Virus record (IMG/VR): IMGVR_UViG_3300022602_003048
Coordinates: 1 to 64,000 of that record
Length of the DNA stretch: 64,000 nt
Reading direction: 5' to 3' (one strand)
From: a virus
This document shows positions 17,974 through 25,475 of the stretch, one piece after another. A program made the position numbers and the translations under genes. Positions within the stretch are counted from its first letter, which is position 1; the number at the start of each line of letters is the position of its first letter. The notes under the pieces are model-generated. The model had not been told where the DNA came from, searched no databases, and worked only from the letters and a program-made list of their open reading frames with translations.

Positions 17974-18807
17974 ATGCAATACCATTTACATGACAATGGA
18001 TGGACGGTTATTTTAGATAATTTTGATTTTAAAACAGCGACGCAAGAAGATATAAATCAAATAGCTAAGCTGATAGCAAATAATACTTGCGTAGTAGCTA
18101 AAAATCAATCACTAACAATAGATGATGAATTGCGTATTGCTAATATGTTTAAAAATCCACAGCCTTTTATAAGAGAACACGATCCAAATAATCATCATTT
18201 TTGGGTAGAAGGCACTGGGGGAACTATACAGAGAGTTACTGGCGAGCTAAACGAACATGGATTTCCGGGCATAGCAGGTTATGTTGACGAAATGTTATGG
18301 CATTGTAATGAACCACAGAAGGAGACTCGATCTCCCATCATATGGTTATACGGTGTAAAGGGCACAAAAGGATCTAGGACATCTTGGAATAATAATATAA
18401 TGTCTTATAATGATCTAAGTCAGGAAATGAAAGATAAATTATCTACATTGCAAATAATATGTATGACAGGACTTTCATTGAAGGATGAAAGAGATGGTAT
18501 TCCTGTTGATACATATACACCAAATATAGTACATACAAACAATGCAGGGAAGACAGGATTGTTTTTCCCATTTTTACAAATGAGTCATTTTAAGAGAATG
18601 TCTGTTGAAGAAAGCAGAAAAATAATGGATCCATTAGCTGAACATACTATACAAGAGAAATATTGTTATCATCATGATTGGGATGACGGCGATGTTGTTA
18701 TTGCAGAACAATGGTTAGGTATCCATAAGCGTTGGCCATTTGAAGGAATCGCTACTAGATTGTTACATAGAATAGCATTTGATTTTCCAGATCAGGATTA
18801 TGTATGA
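17974..18807 (+). CDS. TauD/TfdA-like dioxygenase with altered metal motif
   Basis: The 277-residue length, the NGWTVILDNFDF opening, EMLWHCNEP, TGLFFPF and the end QWLGIHKRWPFEG ... RLLHRIAFD match the TauD/TfdA family, which hydroxylates small acids with 2-oxoglutarate. The usual first metal motif WHxD reads WHCN here, followed by Glu, so the carboxylate ligand has moved or is lost; a changed reaction, as in halogenase-like enzymes, is conceivable but unproven. ATG is preceded by GAGGGAAAG. The stop overlaps the next start (ATGATAA). Confidence 0.75.
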   Translation: MQYHLHDNGWTVILDNFDFKTATQEDINQIAKLIANNTCVVAKNQSLTIDDELRIANMFKNPQPFIREHDPNNHHFWVEGTGGTIQRVTGELNEHGFPGIAGYVDEMLWHCNEPQKETRSPIIWLYGVKGTKGSRTSWNNNIMSYNDLSQEMKDKLSTLQIICMTGLSLKDERDGIPVDTYTPNIVHTNNAGKTGLFFPFLQMSHFKRMSVEESRKIMDPLAEHTIQEKYCYHHDWDDGDVVIAEQWLGIHKRWPFEGIATRLLHRIAFDFPDQDYV

Positions 18808-19517
18808 TAAAAAATATTTTAGAATCACCGATGATAACAGATCCATGGAAACATCAAATTATAGATAAATTTTTTGATGAGAGTGATTTTAAAAAAATAT
18901 GGGATGCTTCTAAAAAATTACAAGAAACATATAGAGATAAAACTATTACATCTAACGATTGTTTAACGTTGGCGGAGGTGTTAGATATAATTGGTGATGA
19001 CGTTTTTGATATTATACTAAAAAGTAATACAGAAATATTAGATCATATAACAGATATAACAAATCTATATCCTAATCATTATAAACATAATGAATATGTT
19101 TCTTTTCCAACATTTCATATATTACCTCCTAATACTGGTTACCAAAAAATACATGATGAATCTAGTGATAAGACAATAAGTATTGTAGTTTACCTCTATC
19201 CGGAAAACAGTACCGGGACTTTTTTATACAAATCAAAAGATCGAGATTCTCTAGTTAAAGAAATAAGTTGGAAACCAAATAGTGCTATGTTATTTTGTGG
19301 AGAAAGTGATATTACTTGGCATGATTTTTGCTCTAGAGAATATCCTAGAGTAACACTTAATTATTTTGTTCGTTCTATATCATCTAGAGATTTAAAAGAA
19401 AAAGATGACAGATATTATTGGGAATTTGGTAATGGAATGAACGCATATATACCAAAGAATGTACCATCGGAGAAATTAAATTTACTCAAAAGCGGTATAT
19501 TATTTAGAAATTTATAG
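18804..19517 (+). CDS. Fe(II)/2OG-type oxygenase (prolyl 4-hydroxylase-like)
   Basis: FHILPPNTGYQKIHDESSDK gives HxE (or a shifted HD) metal ligands, VVYLYPENSTGTFLY is the following strand pair, and DITWHDF then RVTLNYFVR hold the distal His and Arg. The layout follows prolyl 4-hydroxylase-like enzymes, in which HxD is usual; HDE is a variant. It overlaps the TauD-like gene by four bases and the convergent minus-strand gene at 19512 by six. Confidence 0.65.
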   Translation: MIKNILESPMITDPWKHQIIDKFFDESDFKKIWDASKKLQETYRDKTITSNDCLTLAEVLDIIGDDVFDIILKSNTEILDHITDITNLYPNHYKHNEYVSFPTFHILPPNTGYQKIHDESSDKTISIVVYLYPENSTGTFLYKSKDRDSLVKEISWKPNSAMLFCGESDITWHDFCSREYPRVTLNYFVRSISSRDLKEKDDRYYWEFGNGMNAYIPKNVPSEKLNLLKSGILFRNL

Positions 19518-20144
19518 TAATTTTTGCGTTAGATAGTTTATATTATTAGAGTTACTATCTTTTAAATAGAATATAAAACACATTGCTTTATTTTTTTCAT
19601 CATTATTTCGCAGAGAATGATATTTTTCGACATTAAATGCATAAACATCTCCAGGCGATACAAGAAAACTATCTAAAACTATAGTTTCTATAGACGAATC
19701 TAAAGATCCGAACTCTCTAATATTAAACAACTCGTCGTCTTTTAGTCTAAGATTTTCATCTTTTATGTCGTAAAATTCAACATATGACGGATCACTAGTT
19801 TCTCTTATTATACATATATTCCAACGAGCATTCTTAGAATGTATATGTCTATGTTTTTCAAAATTGCTAGCGTATGTTATTCCTATAAATGGTTCTAATC
19901 CTGCATCTAATAAAAGTTCTTCTAATTCTGGAAAAATATTACATATATTGCTCCATTTTAAATCTATTTTACGGTCTACATTTAGTTGTTCATCTAGTAA
20001 TAAAAATTGATGATCTGTTGGGTAATCTTTACATATTGCCCAATAACTTGGAATTATTGGTGATATAATAACATTTATGTAGTCTTTGATATTATTTGAG
20101 ATAGAAATTATTTTCTTAATCTGATCGTTATCTTGGTTGAGTAT
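19512..20144 (-). CDS. Hidden cupin/2OG-oxygenase-like gene without a canonical start
   Basis: The frame is open on the minus strand from 20144 to the TAA at 19512, about 210 codons, but contains no ATG or GTG and only TTG at 19730. Upstream of that TTG it still reads like protein: YWAICKDYPTDHQFLLLDE, GLEPFIGITYASNFEKHRHI, NARWNICIIRET. GDVYAFNVEKYHSL resembles the distal His region of neighbouring oxygenases. The TAAATA late motif (20142-20147) abuts the 5' end, so transcription seems intact. It may use a rare start codon (ATA or ATT), have lost its start, or carry a sequence error. Confidence 0.55.
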   Translation of the reverse strand: MLNQDNDQIKKIISISNNIKDYINVIISPIIPSYWAICKDYPTDHQFLLLDEQLNVDRKIDLKWSNICNIFPELEELLLDAGLEPFIGITYASNFEKHRHIHSKNARWNICIIRETSDPSYVEFYDIKDENLRLKDDELFNIREFGSLDSSIETIVLDSFLVSPGDVYAFNVEKYHSLRNNDEKNKAMCFIFYLKDSNSNNINYLTQKLL

Positions 20145-20229
20145 TTATGTTTGACAACATTTTGTATTCCTGTGCGACGGTTAGCTTTTAAGATATTTTC
20201 TAAAAGTTATTTATTGACTGTAATAAATA
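20142..20229. promoter_or_regulatory. Divergent late-promoter motifs
   Basis: Minus-strand CATAAATA (core 20142-20147) sits at the 5' end of the start-less gene. Plus-strand AATAAATA (core 20224-20229) is eight bases before ATG 20238. The bases between show no gene I can support. Confidence 0.5.
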
Positions 20230-20237
20230 TTCCTGAC

Positions 20238-20828
20238 ATGGATTATAAGAGAATAATAGCAGCATCACTAAATCTCGATATTGATTATGCACAGATGTCT
20301 AAAGAATTAGTTAGATCTATGTCTAGTAATGCGTGTGTTCCTTTTTCCTATGACGGATATACGGCATATTCTTTATTCCTAAGAGAAAGTACAGAACCAA
20401 CTACTTATAGTTATAGGGGTGCCAAATCTGCCGATATAGCATCGTGGTCTTGGAATGAGTTATTAGATATTCCCTACACAATAAAGGCTATTGAAGAATT
20501 ACCATTTAATAAATTAGGTACAGTGAGGGTAGTTTATTTTCCAAATATTCCCTGTAAGATACACACTGATTGGGATGATCCAACTGATTATGAACATACA
20601 CTTGGATTGAGTTTAATACCACAAACAGCTGATACAGTCTGTAGAGTATATATTGATAAAGAAGATCGATGGGTAGAAATACCAGGTAATGCTATGTTAC
20701 TCAACGATTCTGTACCACATGCAGTTCCTGAAGCAAAAGGAATTAGAATTACGATGAGATTATTTGGCGAAATCGATTACGATTGGTTTAAAGATAAAAT
20801 ATCTCTCAAAGATTCTTATTTTTTTTAA
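20238..20828 (+). CDS. Fe(II)/2OG-type oxygenase (aspartyl hydroxylase-like)
   Basis: PCKIHTDWDDPTDYEHTLG provides HxD, and NDSVPHAVPEAKGIRITMRL provides the distal His and Arg. VVYFPNIP and the IPGNAMLLND turn complete the fold. I start at ATG 20238 rather than the earlier frame opening at 20133, because the upstream part lies in the divergent promoter region and a late-promoter core ends at 20229. It converges with the ANL-type gene with a four-base overlap. Confidence 0.7.
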   Translation: MDYKRIIAASLNLDIDYAQMSKELVRSMSSNACVPFSYDGYTAYSLFLRESTEPTTYSYRGAKSADIASWSWNELLDIPYTIKAIEELPFNKLGTVRVVYFPNIPCKIHTDWDDPTDYEHTLGLSLIPQTADTVCRVYIDKEDRWVEIPGNAMLLNDSVPHAVPEAKGIRITMRLFGEIDYDWFKDKISLKDSYFF

Positions 20829-22294
20829 TTTTGTCGGCAAAGTATCCTGATAGCTTCAGGATCAAATTTAATTCCGGCAAAGAAATTAGATCTCGGCGAT
20901 ATTATTTTTTTTGATATATTATATACATCGCTTGCTAACATTTTTTGTATATTATGATTGATATAATCTAAATCTTTGTTTTCATTTAACCTTATATAGA
21001 TACTATCTTGTTCACTGTCTATTATAATATCAAAATCTATATCTTTTTTTAAATTTATTGTCTTTTCTATAACTTCATTTAATAAATCTATATAGATAGT
21101 CTTATTTTTTATTCTATAGACATTATCTCTTCCTAAGAAATAATAATTTCCATCTATTATTTTAAACTTGTCTCCGGTCTTTATTCTAGACCCATCCGGC
21201 ATTTCGATAATGATATAATTTTCATTATCTATGTGTACTTTATAAAAGTTATCTAAAGTTTTTCCCATAAATGAAGGATTATAACTCTTATAATTATCTT
21301 TAGTTATTTCTGGTAAAAAAACAAATCCTTTTATCTCATTTGCTCCAAAGATCGATACTATTTTATAACCAAAATTCCCCACTAGATTGTTTATTTCTTC
21401 TTGTTTAATTTTTGATAAAGCATAGATAATTAAATCGTCGTGTTGCTTATCTTCGATCTTTAAAAAATTGTTCAAAATTTCTAATTGATCAGAAAACATC
21501 AAACATCTGTTTATTTTTTCTTTTTGGAATAATTCTATCCATTTACAGATCATGGGACCTTCTGCATCCATGAATTTACTTGAGTCATATTGCATGAATT
21601 TAAAAGGAGCATGATAATGATGCGCACAATATTTCATGACAGGTAAGAAATATATTGTACATACGCTTCCATGATGTAATCCTTTAGAATGGAAGCATCT
21701 ATCTTCAGATTTTAATTGATAAACTTTTTTTTCTCTTTCTATTGTATCATAAAACCAACTGTGTGTGTTTTCTATTATTTTAGGAGTACCCGTTGTTCCT
21801 GAACTTGTTGCTAATAATATAATATCATCTTCCTTAGCCCATGTAGGCGTAGGATTTCCAGAATAATTGTATTCATATGCATCTTTTATATTTAAGATTT
21901 TGTCTGGATAAAACTTCTCAAATAACGGAACGCTACCATCTTGTATAATATAATCAATCTCTCCATAGATAGATAGCTTTTTAATAGTTATATCTGATTG
22001 AGGATAATCGGAAACAACAAATGTTAGGCCTAATTCAGCACATGCATAAAACCATGTTATATAATCTGGCCAGAACCAAATACAAAATATTACTTTTTGA
22101 CCGGGCCTGCATTTTTTTACATTAATTAGATATTCTTTAGCATGATCGATTGATTTTATGATATCATCATAGTGTGTTACTGTTTTCTTGATATTTCCTA
22201 TATTATCGTCTATGACAGATAATTTTTTATCCGTCATAGACAATGCTGTCACTATTAGATCTTTATGTAAACAATTCCGATCGATTATTTTCAT
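20825..22294 (-). CDS. ANL-superfamily adenylating enzyme (acyl-CoA synthetase-like)
   Basis: ATSSGTTGTPK (residues 162-172) is the ATP-binding P-loop of acyl-CoA synthetases and nonribosomal adenylation domains. YKIVSIFGANE matches the A5 region, and GDKFKIIDGNYYFLGRDN the hinge motif before the C-terminal lid. Length 489 is normal. Such enzymes activate a carboxylate as an acyl-adenylate. The partner thiolation protein is not visible. Its ATG lies four bases after a late-promoter core (22299-22304). It is the last gene of the AT-rich island. Confidence 0.85.
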   Translation of the reverse strand: MKIIDRNCLHKDLIVTALSMTDKKLSVIDDNIGNIKKTVTHYDDIIKSIDHAKEYLINVKKCRPGQKVIFCIWFWPDYITWFYACAELGLTFVVSDYPQSDITIKKLSIYGEIDYIIQDGSVPLFEKFYPDKILNIKDAYEYNYSGNPTPTWAKEDDIILLATSSGTTGTPKIIENTHSWFYDTIEREKKVYQLKSEDRCFHSKGLHHGSVCTIYFLPVMKYCAHHYHAPFKFMQYDSSKFMDAEGPMICKWIELFQKEKINRCLMFSDQLEILNNFLKIEDKQHDDLIIYALSKIKQEEINNLVGNFGYKIVSIFGANEIKGFVFLPEITKDNYKSYNPSFMGKTLDNFYKVHIDNENYIIIEMPDGSRIKTGDKFKIIDGNYYFLGRDNVYRIKNKTIYIDLLNEVIEKTINLKKDIDFDIIIDSEQDSIYIRLNENKDLDYINHNIQKMLASDVYNISKKIISPRSNFFAGIKFDPEAIRILCRQN

Positions 22295-22298
22295 TCGG

Positions 22299-22304
22299 TA
22301 TTTA
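22299..22304 (-). promoter_or_regulatory. Late promoter core TAAATA, near-leaderless
   Basis: Minus-strand GTCAATAAATACCGAATG: the core is separated from ATG 22294 by only four bases and no Shine-Dalgarno sequence can fit in between. Confidence 0.5.
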
Positions 22305-22326
22305 TTGACTATATTATGTTTGGCTT

Positions 22327-23094
22327 TTAATTATCTAACTGTTTCCAAGCACTGCCATTGTACCCATAAAAATGAGTGTTTGAACTATCAAATATAATCA
22401 TTCCAGCAGATGGAGATGCCGGATATCCTGCAGAACCAGCATATGATCCCGTTTGCATCACAGGAGCAGAAAACACTCCGTTATAATTAAAAATAAACGT
22501 ATTATATCCGCCTGCGTTATTTCCTGTAAAGACTCTTAGTTGAGAACCTGGTGCACTATTAGTTAGGGTTGAAGTATCTGACCAACCACCGACAATGGAT
22601 GCAACATTGGTATATTGACTGCCAGTGTATCCTCTAAACGCGATACCAGATATAATATCTCCTTGATTGGTAGTAGTTGGTGCTGATATAGTCCCCCTTG
22701 ATGCTGCTACTGTTATGTAAGGCACACCAGAAGGAGAACCAGAAGTAATACCTGTAAATGTTGAAATAGTAAGTCCGGGAGACTGTACATTGAGTGAAGA
22801 ATGCCCGTCAGTAATGCTAATTGTGTTGTTGCTTAAAGATAAATTAGTAGTTAAAACAGCTCCAGTGGCCCCATTTATACTTAAAGAACTTCCATTAGTG
22901 ATTGAGAAAGTAGATGTGTTCAGGTTTGAGCTAAGCGTACCACCTGCAAAAGTTCCTGTTATTTGATTACCACCTAGCGTAGTGCCATCTCCTACGAATA
23001 CGTTTTTGGTATCGGTGGTATATATTATCTCACCCTGGGCTGGTGTAATCGTCAATCTCTGACTATCAGTACCGCGTCTTACTAAAAATGGCAT
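22327..23094 (-). CDS. Tail fibre/tropism-determinant-like structural protein
   Basis: The N terminus (VRRGTDSQRLTITPAQGE, then IIYTTDTKNVFVGDGTTLGG) is the repeat-like head found on many phage fibre and major-tropism-determinant N-terminal domains. The middle is rich in Ser, Thr, Asn and Gly with beta-strand periodicity (LSNNTISI, ISTFTGI), and the end IIFDSSNTHFYGYNGSAWKQL is a common fibre C-terminal motif. It has its own late promoter with a hairpin. It probably forms part of a fibre or baseplate appendage on the virion surface. Confidence 0.75.
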   Translation of the reverse strand: MPFLVRRGTDSQRLTITPAQGEIIYTTDTKNVFVGDGTTLGGNQITGTFAGGTLSSNLNTSTFSITNGSSLSINGATGAVLTTNLSLSNNTISITDGHSSLNVQSPGLTISTFTGITSGSPSGVPYITVAASRGTISAPTTTNQGDIISGIAFRGYTGSQYTNVASIVGGWSDTSTLTNSAPGSQLRVFTGNNAGGYNTFIFNYNGVFSAPVMQTGSYAGSAGYPASPSAGMIIFDSSNTHFYGYNGSAWKQLDN

Positions 23095-23102
23095 TTTTAA
23101 CT

Positions 23103-23129
23103 CCTGGATATATCTTTTATTTATCCAGG
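23103..23129 (-). promoter_or_regulatory. Late promoter inside an 8-bp inverted repeat
   Basis: On the minus strand CCTGGATA (23129-23122) pairs with TATCCAGG (23110-23103). The core TAAATA (23123-23118) overlaps the first arm and the loop. It lies 23 nt before ATG 23094, and the downstream arm contributes CCAGGAG as ribosome site, so the leader hairpin could hide the SD. Confidence 0.55.
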
Positions 23130-23133
23130 ATTG

Positions 23134-24009
23134 TTATATGCCTAGCCACTTCTGTTTGAAGTCATCTAGTTCGCGCTTGCTTAGATCAAATTTCGTAGCG
23201 ATACCTGCTTCGTTACGGAAATCTTCAAGGAGATTTTCCCATTTTTCTTTATCGATGAGACGCTTGAGTAGCGGTATCTCTAGAGCACTGACCTTGGCAG
23301 CATTGACTGAGTAGTCCTCGAAAGCTTCACAGGCTAGAGGAAAAAATGGTTTAGCAAGCAGGTACATAGCACGGGCAAACTCCTGTATCTCCCACTGTGC
23401 ATGGCTATCCATGCGCAGACGTGCCATATGCAGGAAATTCTTTAGGTTAGCTTTCCAATAGCACTCTGTATAACCACCTACCGGGAGGATCGATCTAGCA
23501 GTTTCTCTAGCCAACCCAATACCGTCGATATGTTGTTGGTAGATACTGTAAGCACTATCCCAGAGCTCGATCTGATCCGCGATAATGTGTGCTCTCTGTT
23601 CGTCTGTGAGGTCACCTTCTCGACCCTGTTTATTGGTTGTACTCTGTGGCTTGAGGCTGTCCGGTTCGGGTATATAGAACTCGTCCGTAACGACCGAGTA
23701 ACGTGCTGAATACTCATTTAGGCTGGCTGTCCTATGTCTAACAAGCTGGCGCATCACGAAGATCGGCAGCTTTAGGTGGAATTTAACTTCACACATCTCA
23801 AACGGAGTGGTGTGTTCGTGGCGCATCAAATAGCGTATCAGGCCGCGATCTCCCTGCACTTTCTTGGTGCCTTCTCCGTAGCTAACACGGGCAGCTCTGA
23901 CTATAGCATCATCACTGCCCATGTGATCTACTAGGCCAACAAATCCATGATCTAATACAGGGACATAGCTCTTATCTTTTTCAAAATCTATGTCGGAACG
24001 TAATGTCAT
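23134..24009 (-). CDS. thyX: FAD-dependent thymidylate synthase
   Basis: RHRTASLNEYSARY is the ThyX signature (RHRxxSxNExSxRY) that binds FAD and dUMP. VGGYTECYWKANLKNF and MARLRMDSHAQWEIQEFA cover the C-terminal substrate region. The enzyme makes dTMP from dUMP with methylenetetrahydrofolate and NADPH, without releasing dihydrofolate, and is common in marine phages. Length 291 is slightly above average for the family. The ATG overlaps the stop of the upstream gene by four bases. Confidence 0.95.
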   Translation of the reverse strand: MTLRSDIDFEKDKSYVPVLDHGFVGLVDHMGSDDAIVRAARVSYGEGTKKVQGDRGLIRYLMRHEHTTPFEMCEVKFHLKLPIFVMRQLVRHRTASLNEYSARYSVVTDEFYIPEPDSLKPQSTTNKQGREGDLTDEQRAHIIADQIELWDSAYSIYQQHIDGIGLARETARSILPVGGYTECYWKANLKNFLHMARLRMDSHAQWEIQEFARAMYLLAKPFFPLACEAFEDYSVNAAKVSALEIPLLKRLIDKEKWENLLEDFRNEAGIATKFDLSKRELDDFKQKWLGI

Positions 24010-24326
24010 TTTTTCCCCCTCAAAAACTTTCTTGTGCTCTTGGTGATGTCTTTCCGCAGTTTCTCAACGTCGAGGCGGAAATCAACATGCTGTATCTTAT
24101 CTCTATAGTTGCGAAACATCTCGCTCATGGTTTCGGAAAACCAATCGGTTTCGTTTTCGCGATCTTCTTTCCTAAGAACAATCTCCCAAGAATCACCATC
24201 ATTAAAAGTCACAACTATGCTGTGTAGGTAGTTTACAGGAATAGCTGAAAGATCTATATCTTCAAGGATTTCTGGCCATTGATCTATTAGATTCTGATCA
24301 ATTGGTTTCCTTGTTTTTCGCGGCAC
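24006..24326 (-). CDS. Conserved phage hypothetical protein
   Basis: A 106-residue protein with a basic N terminus (MPRKTRKP) and basic C terminus (STRKFLRGKK). HSIVVTFNDGDSWEIVL looks like an edge of a small beta sheet. No catalytic motif is seen. It overlaps both neighbours (four and 29 bases) in the run ending with thyX, so it is probably translated together with it. Function unknown. Confidence 0.6.
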   Translation of the reverse strand: MPRKTRKPIDQNLIDQWPEILEDIDLSAIPVNYLHSIVVTFNDGDSWEIVLRKEDRENETDWFSETMSEMFRNYRDKIQHVDFRLDVEKLRKDITKSTRKFLRGKK

Positions 24327-24933
24327 TAGTAACCTTCTTCTTAGGCGGATCCATTTCGTCCGCTATTTTTTTTAGTTTTGCTGCTTCTTTATAGAGTCTA
24401 TCTGCTTCGCTCCTGTAGAACTTAGCATCCTTGTTCTCTGTTATAATGTTAGTGCTATCAGTGATAGTTACTTCGGACTTTTCAGATGCTTTAGATAGAT
24501 CTTTGATCTCAACATCTGTTGTCTTGGTCTTGTGCTTTACGTGAGGCATGTCGTCTTTGATAGACAGATCATCTAGGGTCACACCTTTCTGTTCAGCTAT
24601 GATAACATTGAGCTCATCTAGGCTAACTTCTGCACCTGCTGCCGGTATCATGCTCACATCAGATGTACTGACCTTTATCAGCTTACCTGTGCGATGCAGC
24701 TGTTCCAACATGTTGGTTCCATCCTGGAAGTAACGGTTGCTTAGGTGATCGCCTAGCTCATTTGCCTGCTGTCCAAGAGGAGACTCTAGTTCGCTCATAA
24801 GTGTGTTGTGGTAAACATCACTGAGGCTAGAAGTTCCTACGACCAATGCGCTAAAAGCATCTCCGGGGAGTGTGCGATAGACTACGCACACCTTAGCCCC
24901 ATTATGCTTCATCTTTCCGATGTGTTTAAGCAT
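24298..24933 (-). CDS. Conserved phage hypothetical protein with charged C-terminus
   Basis: The N-terminal 90 residues (GAKVCVVYRTLPGDAFSALV, SPLGQQANELGD) form a compact part that I recall in other marine phages with unknown role. The rest is Lys/Glu/Asp-rich and probably helical (EADRLYKEAAKLKKIAD). ATG 24933 overlaps the upstream stop; ATG 24912 (MKHNGAKV) is an alternative start closer to the usual N terminus. Nothing indicates membrane or secretion. Confidence 0.6.
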   Translation of the reverse strand: MLKHIGKMKHNGAKVCVVYRTLPGDAFSALVVGTSSLSDVYHNTLMSELESPLGQQANELGDHLSNRYFQDGTNMLEQLHRTGKLIKVSTSDVSMIPAAGAEVSLDELNVIIAEQKGVTLDDLSIKDDMPHVKHKTKTTDVEIKDLSKASEKSEVTITDSTNIITENKDAKFYRSEADRLYKEAAKLKKIADEMDPPKKKVTSAAKNKETN

Positions 24934-25150
24934 TGGTCTGCTGCGCCTGCTGTGCTGCTGCTAGGAACTTTTCTAGCTTGTTATAGATAGTGCCTACAGG
25001 AACCATTTCATTTGGTTTGAAAGCGCCACGTGCGCTAGCTACGTCGATGATGCTCTTGATAGCAGAAAGATCATTTACAGTGAAATCTGCTGAATCATCG
25101 GCAGGAGCCTCTGGGGCAGTATTCGTGTTTGCTGTAGTATCGTCGGTCAT
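24926..25150 (-). CDS. Small acidic hypothetical protein
   Basis: Start ATG 25150 (MTDDTTANT) follows AAAGGAAATTAC and is preferred to ATG 25171. The 74 residues have an Ala/Asp-rich first part and a helical second part (DLSAIKSIIDVASARGAF, KLEKFLAAAQQAQQ). It overlaps the next gene by eight bases. No family recognised. Confidence 0.55.
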   Translation of the reverse strand: MTDDTTANTNTAPEAPADDSADFTVNDLSAIKSIIDVASARGAFKPNEMVPVGTIYNKLEKFLAAAQQAQQTNA

Positions 25151-25208
25151 GTAATTTCCTTTCGTTGACATTACTATACTATATAATCAAGATCTTTAAA
25201 ACATCGAG

Positions 25209-25475
25209 TTATTTTTGGCCAACGTTGTTTAAGATAAAAAATGTGGCTTCTTTTGGATCTTCAAAAGCGATAACATAGCATTCTATGATCTGATTGTTAT
25301 TATCCAGTTTGGTTGTCTTGCCTCGAAAATAACGACCTCTCAAGTTCGTCATGATCCAATTATCGACTTCAGGAGTCACAAAGTTTGATATCTCAATTGA
25401 TTTAAAGTGTGGTGGGAGGAAATCCAATCTCCTCCCACCCAGTAGGTTTAGTGCGTTTACTTTAAACTCTCTCAT
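25209..25475 (-). CDS. Small hypothetical protein downstream of the VWA gene
   Basis: An 88-residue basic protein; its ATG overlaps the VWA-protein stop (ATGA), so the two are probably coupled. IEISNFVTPEVDNWIMTNL and YVIAFEDPKEATFFIL give alternating helices and strands. A strong hairpin falls within its codons 13-22. No motif is recognised. Confidence 0.55.
   Translation of the reverse strand: MREFKVNALNLLGGRRLDFLPPHFKSIEISNFVTPEVDNWIMTNLRGRYFRGKTTKLDNNNQIIECYVIAFEDPKEATFFILNNVGQK
25411..25439. repeat. 10-bp perfect inverted repeat in a coding 5' end
   Basis: GGTGGGAGGA (25411-25420) and TCCTCCCACC (25430-25439) form a perfect GC-rich stem with a nine-base loop, early in the 25209-25475 gene. 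No T-run follows on either strand, so it is not a standard terminator. Confidence 0.6.

Noticed and set aside
1-22294. RiPP precursor peptide or peptide-synthesis cluster
   Set aside because: Radical SAM, adenylating and transporter-like hints made this attractive, but gaps between genes are under about 100 bases, no short precursor or carrier gene could be seen, and no transporter is present.
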